A stretch of DNA of 64,000 nucleotides from Haematococcus lacustris (lineage: Eukaryota > Chlorophyta > Chlorophyceae > Chlamydomonadales > Haematococcaceae): NCBI GenBank assembly GCA_030144725.1, contig JASKMD010000007.1:7861568-7925567 (forward strand). The letters run 5' to 3'. Positions within the stretch are counted from its first letter, which is position 1. The number at the start of each line of letters is the position of its first letter. Shown here piece after piece: positions 51,187-61,800 of this stretch. The notes beneath the pieces were generated by a model, which had not been told where the DNA came from, made no database searches, and was given only the letters and a program-made list of their open reading frames with translations. The position numbers and the translations under genes were made by a program.

Positions 51187-54100
51187 GGAGGAGCAAGGGC
51201 AGCAGGAGGGGGGTACAGCAGAGCAGCTGCTGCTGTCCTCCCCAGCCGCCGCAACATCACCGGGCCCTTTCTCACCCTGTGGGAAGCACACAGCAACTGC
51301 CGCCCCCTCCCCCCCTCCCACGCCCCCCTCCCCGCCCACCCCTAGCCTGCTGCTACACGCCCAGTCTCCAGCGGGGCAGGTGCTGCTGAGTCTGGCTGCC
51401 TCCCCCTCTGCCGGCCTGCTGCTGGGGGGGGACCTGCGGGGTACCCTCATGGCATGGGACCTGCCTCCCCCCTGGCTCCTCACCCTAGCCGCCACCCAGG
51501 CAGCTGCCCTGGCCCCCTCCCCTCCCACCCCCCCGCCTGACTCCTACCTCGCCCCTCCCCCAGCCCCACCACCCCCCCTGCTGGACCCCCCCCTGGTGGC
51601 CTGGCTACCAGGCTTGCATGGCCGCACGCCCATGCGCTTCATGCAGCTACATGATGCCCCGCTGCTGACCATGCACAGCTGCCCAGGCCCCTTTTACCCC
51701 CTTCCCCTTGAAACATGCCTTCACGGAAGTGTGGGGGAAGGCAATAGAGTGAGGGGGGTGGGGCAGCAGGGGGGAGGAGGAGGCGTAGGAGGAGAAGGGG
51801 GGGTGTGGCAGGATGGGGGGGGCTGGGGGGGCGGGGGTGGGCTGGCTGCTGAGGTGCAGCTGCTGACGGGGGGTCAGGACCACTGCCTGCTGACCTGGAC
51901 ACTGAGGCCATCCTCCCCAGCCCCCACCCTGACCTCAGCCGCCACCCCAGACATTGCAAGCCCAGCCCTGGGCACCAGAGCAGCCGTGGCAGCAGCAGCA
52001 GTGGCAGCAGCCGTGGCAGCAGCAGCAGCAGCAGAGCAGCAGAGCACCAGAGCAGCAGTGCCGGGCTCAGGCAATGACACCACCACCGCCCCAGCCGCCA
52101 CGCCAGGGGTCGCCACCTCAGGCAGCAGCAGCCTGGGGCCTAAGGCTTCTGCCTCCCCCGCCGCACAGCCCTTACTGATCGCTCCCCCCCACCCCACCCC
52201 GCATGGGCCACGCTCTCACACTTCCAGATGGGGGGGTCACACGCCAGGGGCTAGGGTCACACTAGCGGGGAGTGAGAGGATGTCAGGGATCTCGACACCA
52301 ATTGCAGTTCACGACCCTGGGATGGGGGCGAAGGGCGCAGGTCAGGCCGGGCGGGATGGGCTGGGGGTGGGGTGGGGAGAGGGCGGGAGGGAGGGGCTGG
52401 GTGGCGGCTGGGGGGGCCAGCAGGGGGAGGGGGCCACAGCGGGCTTTCAAGGCAACCAGTTCGTGCTGCAAGGGCGTGACAGCAAGGCAGAGGTGGGAGT
52501 GAGGGGGGGAGGGGAAGGGAGGGGGAGGAGGAGAGTTAGGGTTCAGAGAGGGGAGGAGTGTTCAGAGAGGGGAGGAGGAGGTGGGAAGGGCATATGGCAG
52601 GGTGGAAGGGTCAAGTAAAGGGAGCCTTGCATGATGAGGGTATAGGCATGGGTACTTCAGAGGGTATAGGAGGAGTAGGGAAGGGAGTGGTAGGGGAGGT
52701 GGGAGGGGAGGTGGGAAGGGAATAGCAGAGATTATGGAGGAAAGGTGCAATGGAAAGCTTTAGTATCCTGTGTCTTCAGCCATGAGGGGCTGGGTCAGCA
52801 ACCTTCTTACCCCACCTCTTCCTTTTCCCATTGTGCTGGGTGTAGCTCTGCCCCAGCCCAGACAGCTTCCTGCATGCCCTTACCCACCATCATCCAATGC
52901 CTCTACCCACCCACCCACCCACCCACCCACCCACCCACCCACCCACCCACCCACCCACCCACCCACCCACCCACCCACCCACCCACCCACCGGGTGTCCA
53001 GCGCAGCTGTGTGCCCAGACTGCTGTCTCCCTTCAACTCCCTGCATCCTGCCCCTGTCATGGGTTAACCCGTACACCTTAACCGCAGTTGGTGCGGTGGG
53101 AGTGTGGCGGCCATCGTCGCCCCCACGCCCTGCACCTGGTCTCCCCCGCCTGCTTCACCCTGGCCGTGTACTCCCCCTCCGACCACCTGCTGCGCATCAT
53201 CACCAGGGGGATGCATGCAGGGAGAGACACAGCCACAGCCACAGATACAGCTGCAGACAAAGCAGCAGCAGCAACAGCCCCAGCAGCCCTCCTCTCCCTC
53301 CCACCACCTGACATTCTGGGTGAAAGGGTCCCGTGCACTGTTCCAGAGCTGCCAGCACTCGTCCCTCCTGCTCCTGCGCCCCCTCCCCCCACTGTCTTCC
53401 CCCACACCTCCCCCTCTGCCCTCTATCCCGCTGCTGAGGGTGAGGACTGCACACACAAAGCATAAGACATGGAGAAGAAAACTGGCTAGGCTTGTTGCCC
53501 TGCTGCCGACAGCCTGCTGCTCCGCACGCTGTGATCAGCCAAGCTCTCAAGTCAGGATGAGCTTGCCTTGCCAGGTCTTGGAGAGCTAGGTCACTCCGTG
53601 CTGGAACAAGTGCATGCGCTCGGCTGTGAGTGTCTTATTCGCCGCCCGCCCATCTGCCCACCCACCTGCCTGCCTGCCTGCATGCCTGCCTGCCTGGCTC
53701 CCTGCTGCTGCAGCCTGTCGTGTGCTGCACCCGCCTCACCACGGCAAGGAGGTGCACTGCCTGCTGCTGCTGCCACCCCCTCCTGCACCACAACACCCCA
53801 GCAGCCTCCCTCTGACCTTAGAGCCAAACCCCCTCGCTTATTCCGCTCCCTCCTCCTCACCCTCCCGCCCCTCCTCCCGTACCTTCACTCCCCCTACCTC
53901 TCCCACCCCCTCCTCCCCCGTCTTCTCAGCACCGACCTACTCAGCAACCCCCTCCCCCTCCCCCTGGTCCCTCCCTAACCCCCTACCTCCCCTGGCGCTT
54001 GTCACGGGGTCAGAGGACAGCACAGTCCGCTGTCTGCTGCTGCAACCTCCCCGCCCTCAACAGCCAGAACAGCTCAGGCACCAGCAGGCAGCCACACCTG

Positions 54101-56517
54101 CCCCAACAACCTCCATCTACACCTCTCAGCCCCTAGCCCCAACCCAAGCCCTGTCCCTCGCCAAAACCCGCCCTGCCCCTCCTCCCTCACCCTCACCCCT
54201 GCCCCTGCCTCTGCCCCTAGTCTTTGATCGCAGCATGTTGGTGGGTCAGCATGCCGCCGCCACTGCCGTGCGTTGCGCTGCCAGCTGGCCCCTCACTCCC
54301 TCACACTTTCAGGACGGTGGTCGTCACACCTGGCCGAGGCCAGGACAGCCCGGGTCACACACAGGTCCGGACAGCCCGGGTCACACATCACATGTGGTGG
54401 TCACCGCGGGGGCAAAGCAGGTGCTGATGGCCTGGCTGCTGACCTGGGTGCCCTCACTAGGGGGCCAGGGGCAGGGGCAGGGGCAGGGGCAGGGGCAGGG
54501 GCAGGGGCAGGGGCAGGGGCAGGGGCAGGGGCAGGGGCAGGGGCAGGGGCAGGGGCAGGGGCAGGGGCAGGGGCAGGGGCAGGGGCAGGGGCAGGGGCAG
54601 GGGCAGGGGTCCATGGCCCCAACCTGGGTTCTTCACCACCGCTGGCTTAGCACCTTCACCTTGCCTCCAGCCAGCGCCAGCACCTTACCCAGTACCCCTG
54701 CTGCTGCTGTTGCTGTGGCTACTCACGAATGCCGCACAACAGCCCAGCACCCCACCCCTACCCTCACTCCTCACCCCCCTCGCCCAGTCTCTGCTACCCA
54801 CCCCCCTGCCCTTGCCCTTGCCCCAAGCTCGTCAAGCGTTGCGGGGGACAAGCGCTGCCTGGCCGTGACGATGCTGGGCTGGCGGGGCGACCACCAGGCA
54901 GTAGCAAGCATGTGGGCTGGCTGCTCCCCCTCCCCTGTGCCCTCCATCCCTCCAGGACCTTCTTTGAAGCCTTCCTCACAGCAACACCTGCAGCAGCAGC
55001 TGGGGCAGTCGGGGTTACAATATAGAAAACAGCTGCAAGGGCAGGAGCAGCAGCAGCAGCAGCAGCAGCAGGAGCAGCAGGAGGAGCTGCTGGTGGTCGT
55101 GGCCCTCTCCGATGCCCGGCTCTGCCTGCTGTCCTTCTGCCCTGCTGAGGCCAGGTGGCTGCTGCTGTCAGGGCTGCTGCACCACACCCACCCAGTGCTG
55201 GCGCTGGCTGCTGTGCCCATGCCACCACCACCACCACCACCACCACCACCCACACCACCACCATCAGTGCCGCTACCAACAGCAGCAACAGTGGGGCAGA
55301 ATGCCAGACAGGTGCAACCAGCAGCAGCAGCAGTAGGGGCAGCAGAGGCAGCAGCAGCAGCAGCAGCGCTACCACCAGGGGCGGCAGGACAGGCTGGCTG
55401 CTGTGGAGCCGCTGCAGCTGGCAGTCTCCTGGTTAGTGGGGATACAGCAGGGGGGGTCGCTGTCTGGCATGTCAGGGCCAGCCCCACCCCTGCCAGCAGC
55501 ACCCCCCTCCCCTGCCAGACCCCCAGCCAGACCCCACTCTTCACCCCAACCTCACCCTCCACCCCCACCCCACCCTCCACCTCACACCAAAGCACCCTCC
55601 CTCACTCTTCCGGCTGGCCAAGTGTGATACGGCCTGTCCTGGTGCTGCCAGGGCTGCATGCAAGCGGGGTCAACTGCCTCACAGCTGCCTGGCTGCCCAG
55701 CACTCCAGGGACAGGGCTGGCAGCAGGGGGGCTGTGTGGCTGCAACCTGACCTCCTCGCCCTGCCCGCCTTGCACTGCAGCCAGGCAGCTGCACCAGGCT
55801 GGCAGTGACCAGCAGCCACCAGCTTGCTCTTGCAGTAAGGTAGTGTCGGGCGCGCTGGGCGGTCTGCCTCAGCACCTCGTGATTGTCAGTGGGGGTGACG
55901 ATCACAGCCTGGCAGTTACGACCCTGAGTGTGACCAGAGCCCAGTCACACTGTGTCACACCAGTGCCAACCACCCCAGACCCCACAGCAAAAGCAGCAAC
56001 AGCAGCTGCTGCTCCGGCGATGTGTGAGGGCAGGCCAAGGTCGCAGGAGGTGTGTGACATGAAAGTGACTGGTCGCTGGAGGGTGGACACCGCGCACAGT
56101 TCCGCCCTCAAAGCTGTGAGGCTTCTGCAAGATCCGCGCCTGCTGACGGCTCTCGCTGCGTCCCCGGATCCAGGGGTCGGGTGGCCGGGTGATACCCGGC
56201 GGTGTCCGGGCGACGGCGCGGAGGACGGGGAACCATTGCCACTCCTCCTGCTCACCACTGGTCTCGATCAAAAGGTGAGGGTATGGAGGTTACACTTCAC
56301 TCGCTCGGGCGACGTCGCTGACATCGCCGGTGGCCACGCGACCTGCTGCTTGCGAGCCGTGGCGTGCACCACTACGGAGGTTCTGGAACCAAGCGCCCTG
56401 GACGCCGCAGTGCGCCCCGCGGCTCAGTCCCACAAATCCGGGCCTATCGTCATCGATGTTGCATTGGCGGGACGTGGGACGCAGTCAATGGTTTTGAGCA
56501 GGTTCGGTGGCATTTGA
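46159..56517 (+). CDS. WDR6: WDR6/TRM734-like WD40 protein
   Basis: Likely orthologue of WDR6/Trm734, the WD40 partner of the FTSJ1/Trm7 methyltransferase for 2'-O-methylation of tRNA position 34. Firm exons with matching phase: 46904-46979, 47117-47396, 47794-47861, 48147-48506, 48717-48780, 49139-49517, 50032-52492, 53088-53439 and 53714-56517 (TGA). Two earlier exons near 46159-46385 and 46570-46742 are tentative and the first exon is missing. Family-type blocks in order: LHVYSTTSCQ..RVHGITS, LAIGFTDNSVELW, LALVAAGTIFGEVLVWPV, GHTGPVFGVRW..SASDDRTARVW, GHTSRVWQGRVLGGELVATA, GHAGRGVWRLA, GADASIRLWSL, LLLATNSGCVLQALLLP, WECGGHRRPHALHLV, HHGKEVHCL, TGSEDSTVRC, VVTAGAKQVLMAWLL, GLHASGVNCL and LLTTGLDQKVRVWRL. 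Very long Pro-, Gln- and Gly-rich insertions (including a Gly-Gln run) swell the protein to about 2000 residues; unseen introns may remove some of them. Confidence 0.85.
46984..47068. repeat. (GGGGGA)n array in WDR6 intron
   Basis: About 14 units just after the donor at 46980. Confidence 0.9.
47562..47760. repeat. ACCACTGCM 9-bp minisatellite
   Basis: About 20 units of ACCACTGCA or ACCACTGCC with ACTACAACC variants fill a WDR6 intron whose donor appears to be GC rather than GT. Confidence 0.85.
48879..49128. repeat. (CCTGAC)n hexamer array in WDR6 intron
   Basis: About 41 units ending just before the exon at 49139; same hexamer and orientation as 2672-2804. Confidence 0.95.
49820..50022. 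repeat. 21-bp minisatellite in WDR6 intron
   Basis: About 9 units of CTGCCTCTGTGTCTGGTCACA, nearly identical, ending at the acceptor of the exon at 50032; the last unit contributes the pyrimidine tract. Confidence 0.9.
51136..51186 (+). repeat. (CAG)n run coding poly-Gln in WDR6
   Basis: About 17 Gln codons in the 50032-52492 exon, inside a Gln/Glu-rich insertion. Confidence 0.85.
52906..52990. repeat. (ACCC)n tetranucleotide array
   Basis: About 20 units in the WDR6 intron between 52492 and 53088. Confidence 0.9.
54463..54610. repeat. (GGGGCA)n array in an open WDR6 frame
   Basis: About 24 units read as Gly-Gln dipeptides without breaking the frame of the last WDR6 exon. It may be translated or lie in an unrecognised intron. 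Confidence 0.9.
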
Positions 56518-56900
56518 TACAGTACTCAGAGCGCGAGCACGAATGCGGGATCGAAAACAAGTGGCATCAAGTAGTGGTGAGCCATTTCTGCAAATAGCGA
56601 CAATGGCGATGAGATGTTACGTGTGAGAGTCGGGCCCTGCGGAGACATCTAAGGCACGCCTTCGTGCAAGTTGTAGTCAGACACGAATGTGTTGGGCTCA
56701 CATCGCAGCAACAGCTCATACCAAATCAAACACTTAAAGCGACGGAGAGGGAGAAGATAGGCGCAAGCCGCAGTGCAATACCCTAGCCGAAACCCTAGTA
56801 ACACTAATATTATCCTGCAACCCGGAATAAAACGCTCCATCGGGACCTAGCGGCACGCCATATTGCTGTACCTGCTTCCGGTTGGAATATCATCCCCAGT
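56518..56900. other. WDR6 3' flank
   Basis: Lower-GC sequence with no gene recognised; probable 3' untranslated region. Confidence 0.4.
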
Positions 56901-57091
56901 GGTCACCCCGGCCATTGGACCCGCCAATCCGTGCCAGGCCTGCGCATCGCACCACGCGCTAGCGGAGTGATCTGGGAGGCTTCAGTGCAAAACGCGAGTA
57001 TTAGCGCGCGTGACTTACCGCAATAGCCCCAGCACCCCTCCACTAGCGCGTGGTGTGAGCGGCATTGGCGGGTCCAATGGCCGGGGTGACC
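56901..57091. mobile_element. Hairpin (MITE-like) inverted-repeat element
   Basis: A 28-bp arm beginning GGTCACCCCGG at 56901-56928 is exactly repeated in inverse at 57064-57091. Inside, 18-bp arms at 56950-56967 and 57038-57055 pair with one mismatch (CACCACGCGCTAGC against its complement). The 191-bp unit would fold into one long interrupted hairpin. No convincing target duplication is visible at its edges. Confidence 0.75.
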
Positions 57092-58534
57092 CGTAGCAGG
57101 CTCGTCAAAGTAGCTTCACAAGCAGCAGCTAAAGTGGCTGCAATCATATGCCCTTTTCCATTTTCCATGTATCGTTGGCGCGACTCAACAAGTTCAGGCG
57201 CAACCAGAGGGAGAGGCTCTCACAGCAAACATAGGAATTTCACCTGGGGTGTAATACATCATGCGTATTTTGGCGCGCATGGCAGTCATCACCAAATTGA
57301 AGGCCCGGCACCCAACACCTGTAAACAACAACGTGCTCAACCCTGCAGAGCCCACCCCAATGCCCCTCCTCACGCTTCAGCAGTCAGTGTGCACAACCCG
57401 TTTTTCACCAACACTTCAGCCCCTGGCAACCGGCTAGAAAGGCGACCAAGCGCCTGACAGCTGATTGCTCATGATGGGGGCACAGCCACGCTTGTCGTCA
57501 CTCCCCCATTCCGGCTAAGCGCTGCATGCAAATGGCATGGTATACAGCGTGTACAGGCGCTGATGCAGGCCCTTGGGACAGAATCAGTCCTCCGGCCTCC
57601 TCACTTTAGGTAAAGAATCAAACGACTGAGACCACTCAGCTCCTGGTCAACTGCCTCGGGGCAGGGCAGACTGACCAAGCATACGAGCATATGAGCAAGG
57701 CTAGCTGAACACTCACTGGCCGAACAGCCCCCTCCAGCACATGCACCCCCAAACCAACCTACCAACCTCCAACCAACTAACCCTCAACCAACCAGCCCTC
57801 AAGACCATGCTCCAGCCAAGAGGCCCCTTCCCAGCACATGCAAAACCCGGACTTAGCATCCCCCCCTCCCCTTGCATCACCCAGCTGCTGCTTCCCTTCC
57901 TGCCCACACGCTCTCGATACCTCGCTCAACTCTAGGCTGTCAAGTCCTGCCCCGTCCCAGTAAAACAGACGCCCAGGAACAGCCCTCATAATGCTTTGCG
58001 CCCAGGGCAGGAGGGGCCATGCTCCCCTCCTCTACTCCTTGCCCCAAGACAACCACACAGCCAGAGAGCCCTTCCTTTAGCCTCATGACTGCCAGCTTGA
58101 GCAGGCACTGCCATTGCCTTACCCTTAATCTCTAGCCACAGCAGGGGCAGAGCAACAGTGGGGCATTGATGCTGAAGGATGCTGAATGCCCGCAGCAGCA
58201 GGTGCCAAGCACGCAACACTGAGCACGTCGTTGGGGGCAATGGTCATGTTGCATGTTTAAGCGTTGTAGATACATATGATGTACTGCGTTGTACTGCAAT
58301 GCACAGCCAAGGCCCTTGTGCATGCATGGCTGCTTGCTCTTGCTACCCGCTTTGCCTGGCTGGCTCAAGCCTGACCACAAGCACAGTCCTGCTGAGCACA
58401 TTATCAAAGCCATCACCACCACCCACCACACACTGTGGTGTGACCCTCCGCTATATACACTATCGTGCCCACCCTTCACGCCGAGTAGAAATCCCCATGC
58501 CTCACACTAAAACTGTGAGGCTGTACTGCATTGT
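57092..58534. other. Intergenic between convergent genes
   Basis: No gene is supported. ACCAACCTNC short repeats occur near 57750-57800. Frames on both strands are short and featureless. Confidence 0.45.
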
Positions 58535-58632
58535 ACTGCGTTGCACTGCGTTGCACTGCGTTGCACTGCGTTGCACTGCGTTGCACTGCGTTGCACTGCG
58601 TTGCACTGCGTTGCACTGCATTGCACTGCGTT
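58535..58632. repeat. 10-bp minisatellite (TTGCACTGCG)
   Basis: About 10 nearly perfect units just beyond the 3' end of the minus-strand gene that stops at 58818. Confidence 0.95.
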
Positions 58633-58635
58633 ACA
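58631..58635 (-). terminator. Candidate TGTAA poly(A) signal
   Basis: Minus-strand TGTAA 183 bases after the stop codon of the Gln-rich gene. Confidence 0.4.
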
Positions 58636-58817
58636 CTGATGAGGCGGAAACACGTGTGCACTCTGACAGCCACTAAGACATGGGCAGGCCTTGCACACCA
58701 AACACCAGAACCCTTTAGCCAGGCCTTGTCCTCGCATGCTCCCACCCACCCACCGTCACTCTCACTCCCTGCCGTCACTCTCACTCCCTCACACTCACCC
58801 TCATCACTCCCCACACA

Positions 58818-61800
58818 TCACACAATGGCACTTGGCGCTGAGGAGGAGCCAGAGCCAGTTGGGCTTCGTCCACCCTGCTGCTGCTGCTGCTGCTGCTGCT
58901 GGGGGGATGAGGCTGCTGCGGGCAGGGTGGCTGCGGCAGGCGCCAGGCAGCCCTGCGCCGCCATGTTGACCAGCTCCCTCATGCCGGGGATGCCGCTGCT
59001 GAGGGTGGTGACCCCGGCTGTGCGCATGGTGCTTGACCCTGCGTGAGGCTGGCCTGGCAGCTGCTGCTGCTGCTGGCTGTACTGCTGCTGCTGCTGCTGT
59101 TGCTGCCCTCCGCCATACAGTTGCGGCTGGTTGTACTGCTGCTGCTGCCCTCCATACTGCTGTGCTTGGCTGTACAAGGGCTGCTGCTGCTGCTGCTGCT
59201 GCTGGCTGTACTGCTGCTGTGGCTGCTGCTGGCTGTAGTGAGGGGCTGGGTGTGGCACCTGAGGGACCTGAGGGAGGCCACAGGCAGGCAGGCCCGGCAC
59301 CTGGCAGCCAGATGACTGAGTGAAAGAGCTGGACAGGCGAGGACTGTACCCCTGCCCCTGCCCCTGCCCTGCCCCATACGCCCCCACAAACTCCCCTTGC
59401 TGCTGCTGCCCTCCATACTGCTGTGCTTGGCTGTATTGGGGCTGCTGCTGCTGCTGGCTGTGCTGCTGCTGCTGCTGCCCTCCACGGTACTGTTGCGGCT
59501 GGTTGTTCAGGTGCTGCTGCGGCTGCATCAAGCCTCCCCAGGCCTGGCTCTGTCCCAATGGAAGGCCCTGGGTTAGGGCAGAGGCGAGCAGGCCACCGGA
59601 GGGGCTCCGCAACGGCTGCATGGGGCCTGCCTGCCCTGCCCCTGCCCCTGCCCCTACCCCTGCCCCTGCCCCTGCCCCTGCCACACTACCAGCACCAGGT
59701 ACCCAGTTTCCCCCTCCACTGCCCTGACCGGGCATGTGTGTCAGAGCCCCTCCTGCCTGGCCCCCACTACCTCCCCCTCCTGCCAGGCCTTGCATGGCAG
59801 CATCCATGCCCCCTACCCCTGAACTGAAGGAGGGTGGGGCCCGCTGCTGCTGCTGCTGCTGCTGCTGTGGCCGGCTCTGCTGCAGGAACTCAATGATGTT
59901 CCCTGCTGCCCCGGCCTGCTGAGGTGCTGGGTGCTGCTGGACGACAGCCATGGCTGCCGCAATAGCTGCGCTGCTGGGCGAGCGGTCAGAGAAAGAGGTG
60001 CCCCTGAGGTGCTGGCTGTTAAGGCCTGCAGCCCCCTGCACCGCGCCCCCCAGGGGGTCTATCACAGGCAAGGGGCCAGACAGCACCGACCCAGAACCCA
60101 CCCGCCCATGACCTGCCCCGGGCATGGCCTGCTGGCCAGGGGTTAGGCCTGCGCTGCCTGACCATGCCCCTGATGCAGCAGCCCCCAAGCCGTGACTCCC
60201 TGCCTGGCCCAGCACCGGCTCTCCTGCCCTGACTGCACCCAACGCCCTGCCCAGGCCGGCATGCCCACTACTGCCAGCCCCAGGCAAGGAAGGCCACCCA
60301 GCAGACGAGCCCTGGCCGCTCTGACCCAGCAGCTCAGGAGCCTGGGGTGTGGACAGGCTGAAGTGGGGCTGGCCCTGATCCCCTGACCATGGGAAGAGCC
60401 CCGCCTGCTGCACCCCTGCCCCCACACCGGCGGCTGGGCCCAGACCTCTCCCCACCTCGTCCCTCCCCCCAGCCAGCAGGGGGGGGCTGTGCAGCCTGGG
60501 GGGTGGCTGGGAGGCCACCCCTGTAGCCCCTGCCAAGAGGGCGGACATGCTGAGGGGCTGCCCCTGTGGTGGTGATGAGGGTAGGGGGTGGCTGGGAGCC
60601 GTGGCTGGAGCGCAGGGGGAGGGCGGCAGGAGGGCGGGGTGGGGGCCGTGCTGGGGCAGCATGGTGGGGTGGAGGAAGGTGTTGCCGTGGGAGGTAGGGC
60701 CGTTGTCTGCACAGGGGGGTGAGCAGCAGGGAGGTGCAGGGAGGCGCAGGTGCAGGGAGATGCAGGGAGGTGCAGGGAGGTGCAGGTGCAGGGAGTGCAG
60801 GGAGGTGCAGGGAGGTGCAGGTGCAGGGAGGTGCAACCCCCATGAGGGCAGGGTGAGGCGGACAGTGCAGGTTACCGACACAGACATTTTGTGGGTCTGG
60901 CAACGACTTTGCCTGCCAGCCACTTACCCAGGTAACCACCCAACTGCATCGCCAGCTGCCTGGTAGCTGCTGATTCAGGCTCGCCAAGCTCGGCGGACAA
61001 GGCACTGGCGATGCCCAGGGCGTCAGGCACAGCGGGATAGCACTTGACCAGCAGCATGGCCATTTGCTGTGACCTGCGCATGTGGAAGTTTTTGACCAGC
61101 TATTGGCCAGTTGGTTGGTTTGGTGGCTGAATAGGTTGAAGACGGCTCAATGGGTCAGCCACAACCTTGGGTGTGTTAAGAAGAGGGAGGGTGGGGTGGG
61201 GTGGGGTGGGGTGGGAATGGATGGAGCCCATAGCAAGGCAAGCAGGCAGGCAAGCTGACTGAACATGGTGGCAATGCAGGGCTGCAAGACGCCATACCCT
61301 ACCTGCCTTATTGTTGCGGTGGAGTGAAATTCATGGGCAGTGGAGTGGGAGACGTGGGCAGAGGAGGGCAGAGGAGGGCAGAGGAGGGCAAAGGTGGAGG
61401 CAGAGGAGGGCAGACAGGCAGAGGCGGAACAGCTCACTTGAACACGCCTCTAAAGACAGCAATTGCAAACTCTAGCACCACATGCTGCTCAGCCTTCAGG
61501 TTGTCCCTCAGCTTGATGACTGCCTCATGGGCCTGAGCAGGGGCAGCAGCAGGCGGCCCAGGCTGGCTGATGACGATGTGCAGTCCAGCAAGGCCGTTGG
61601 GCCAGTCAGGGTGATTGAGTTGGGGTAGGTCAGATCGCGGGTAGGCCAGGTGGTTGGTTGGTGGTTGGGGCAGGTAGTTGGGCCAGGTAGTCAGGGTGGA
61701 TTGGTCTAGGTCAGGTCGGGTCACACAACATGACACATGTCTTTCCAACAGTTCTCCACCTCTTCACCGAGCCTCCACTCCACCGTCCCACTCATCCCCT

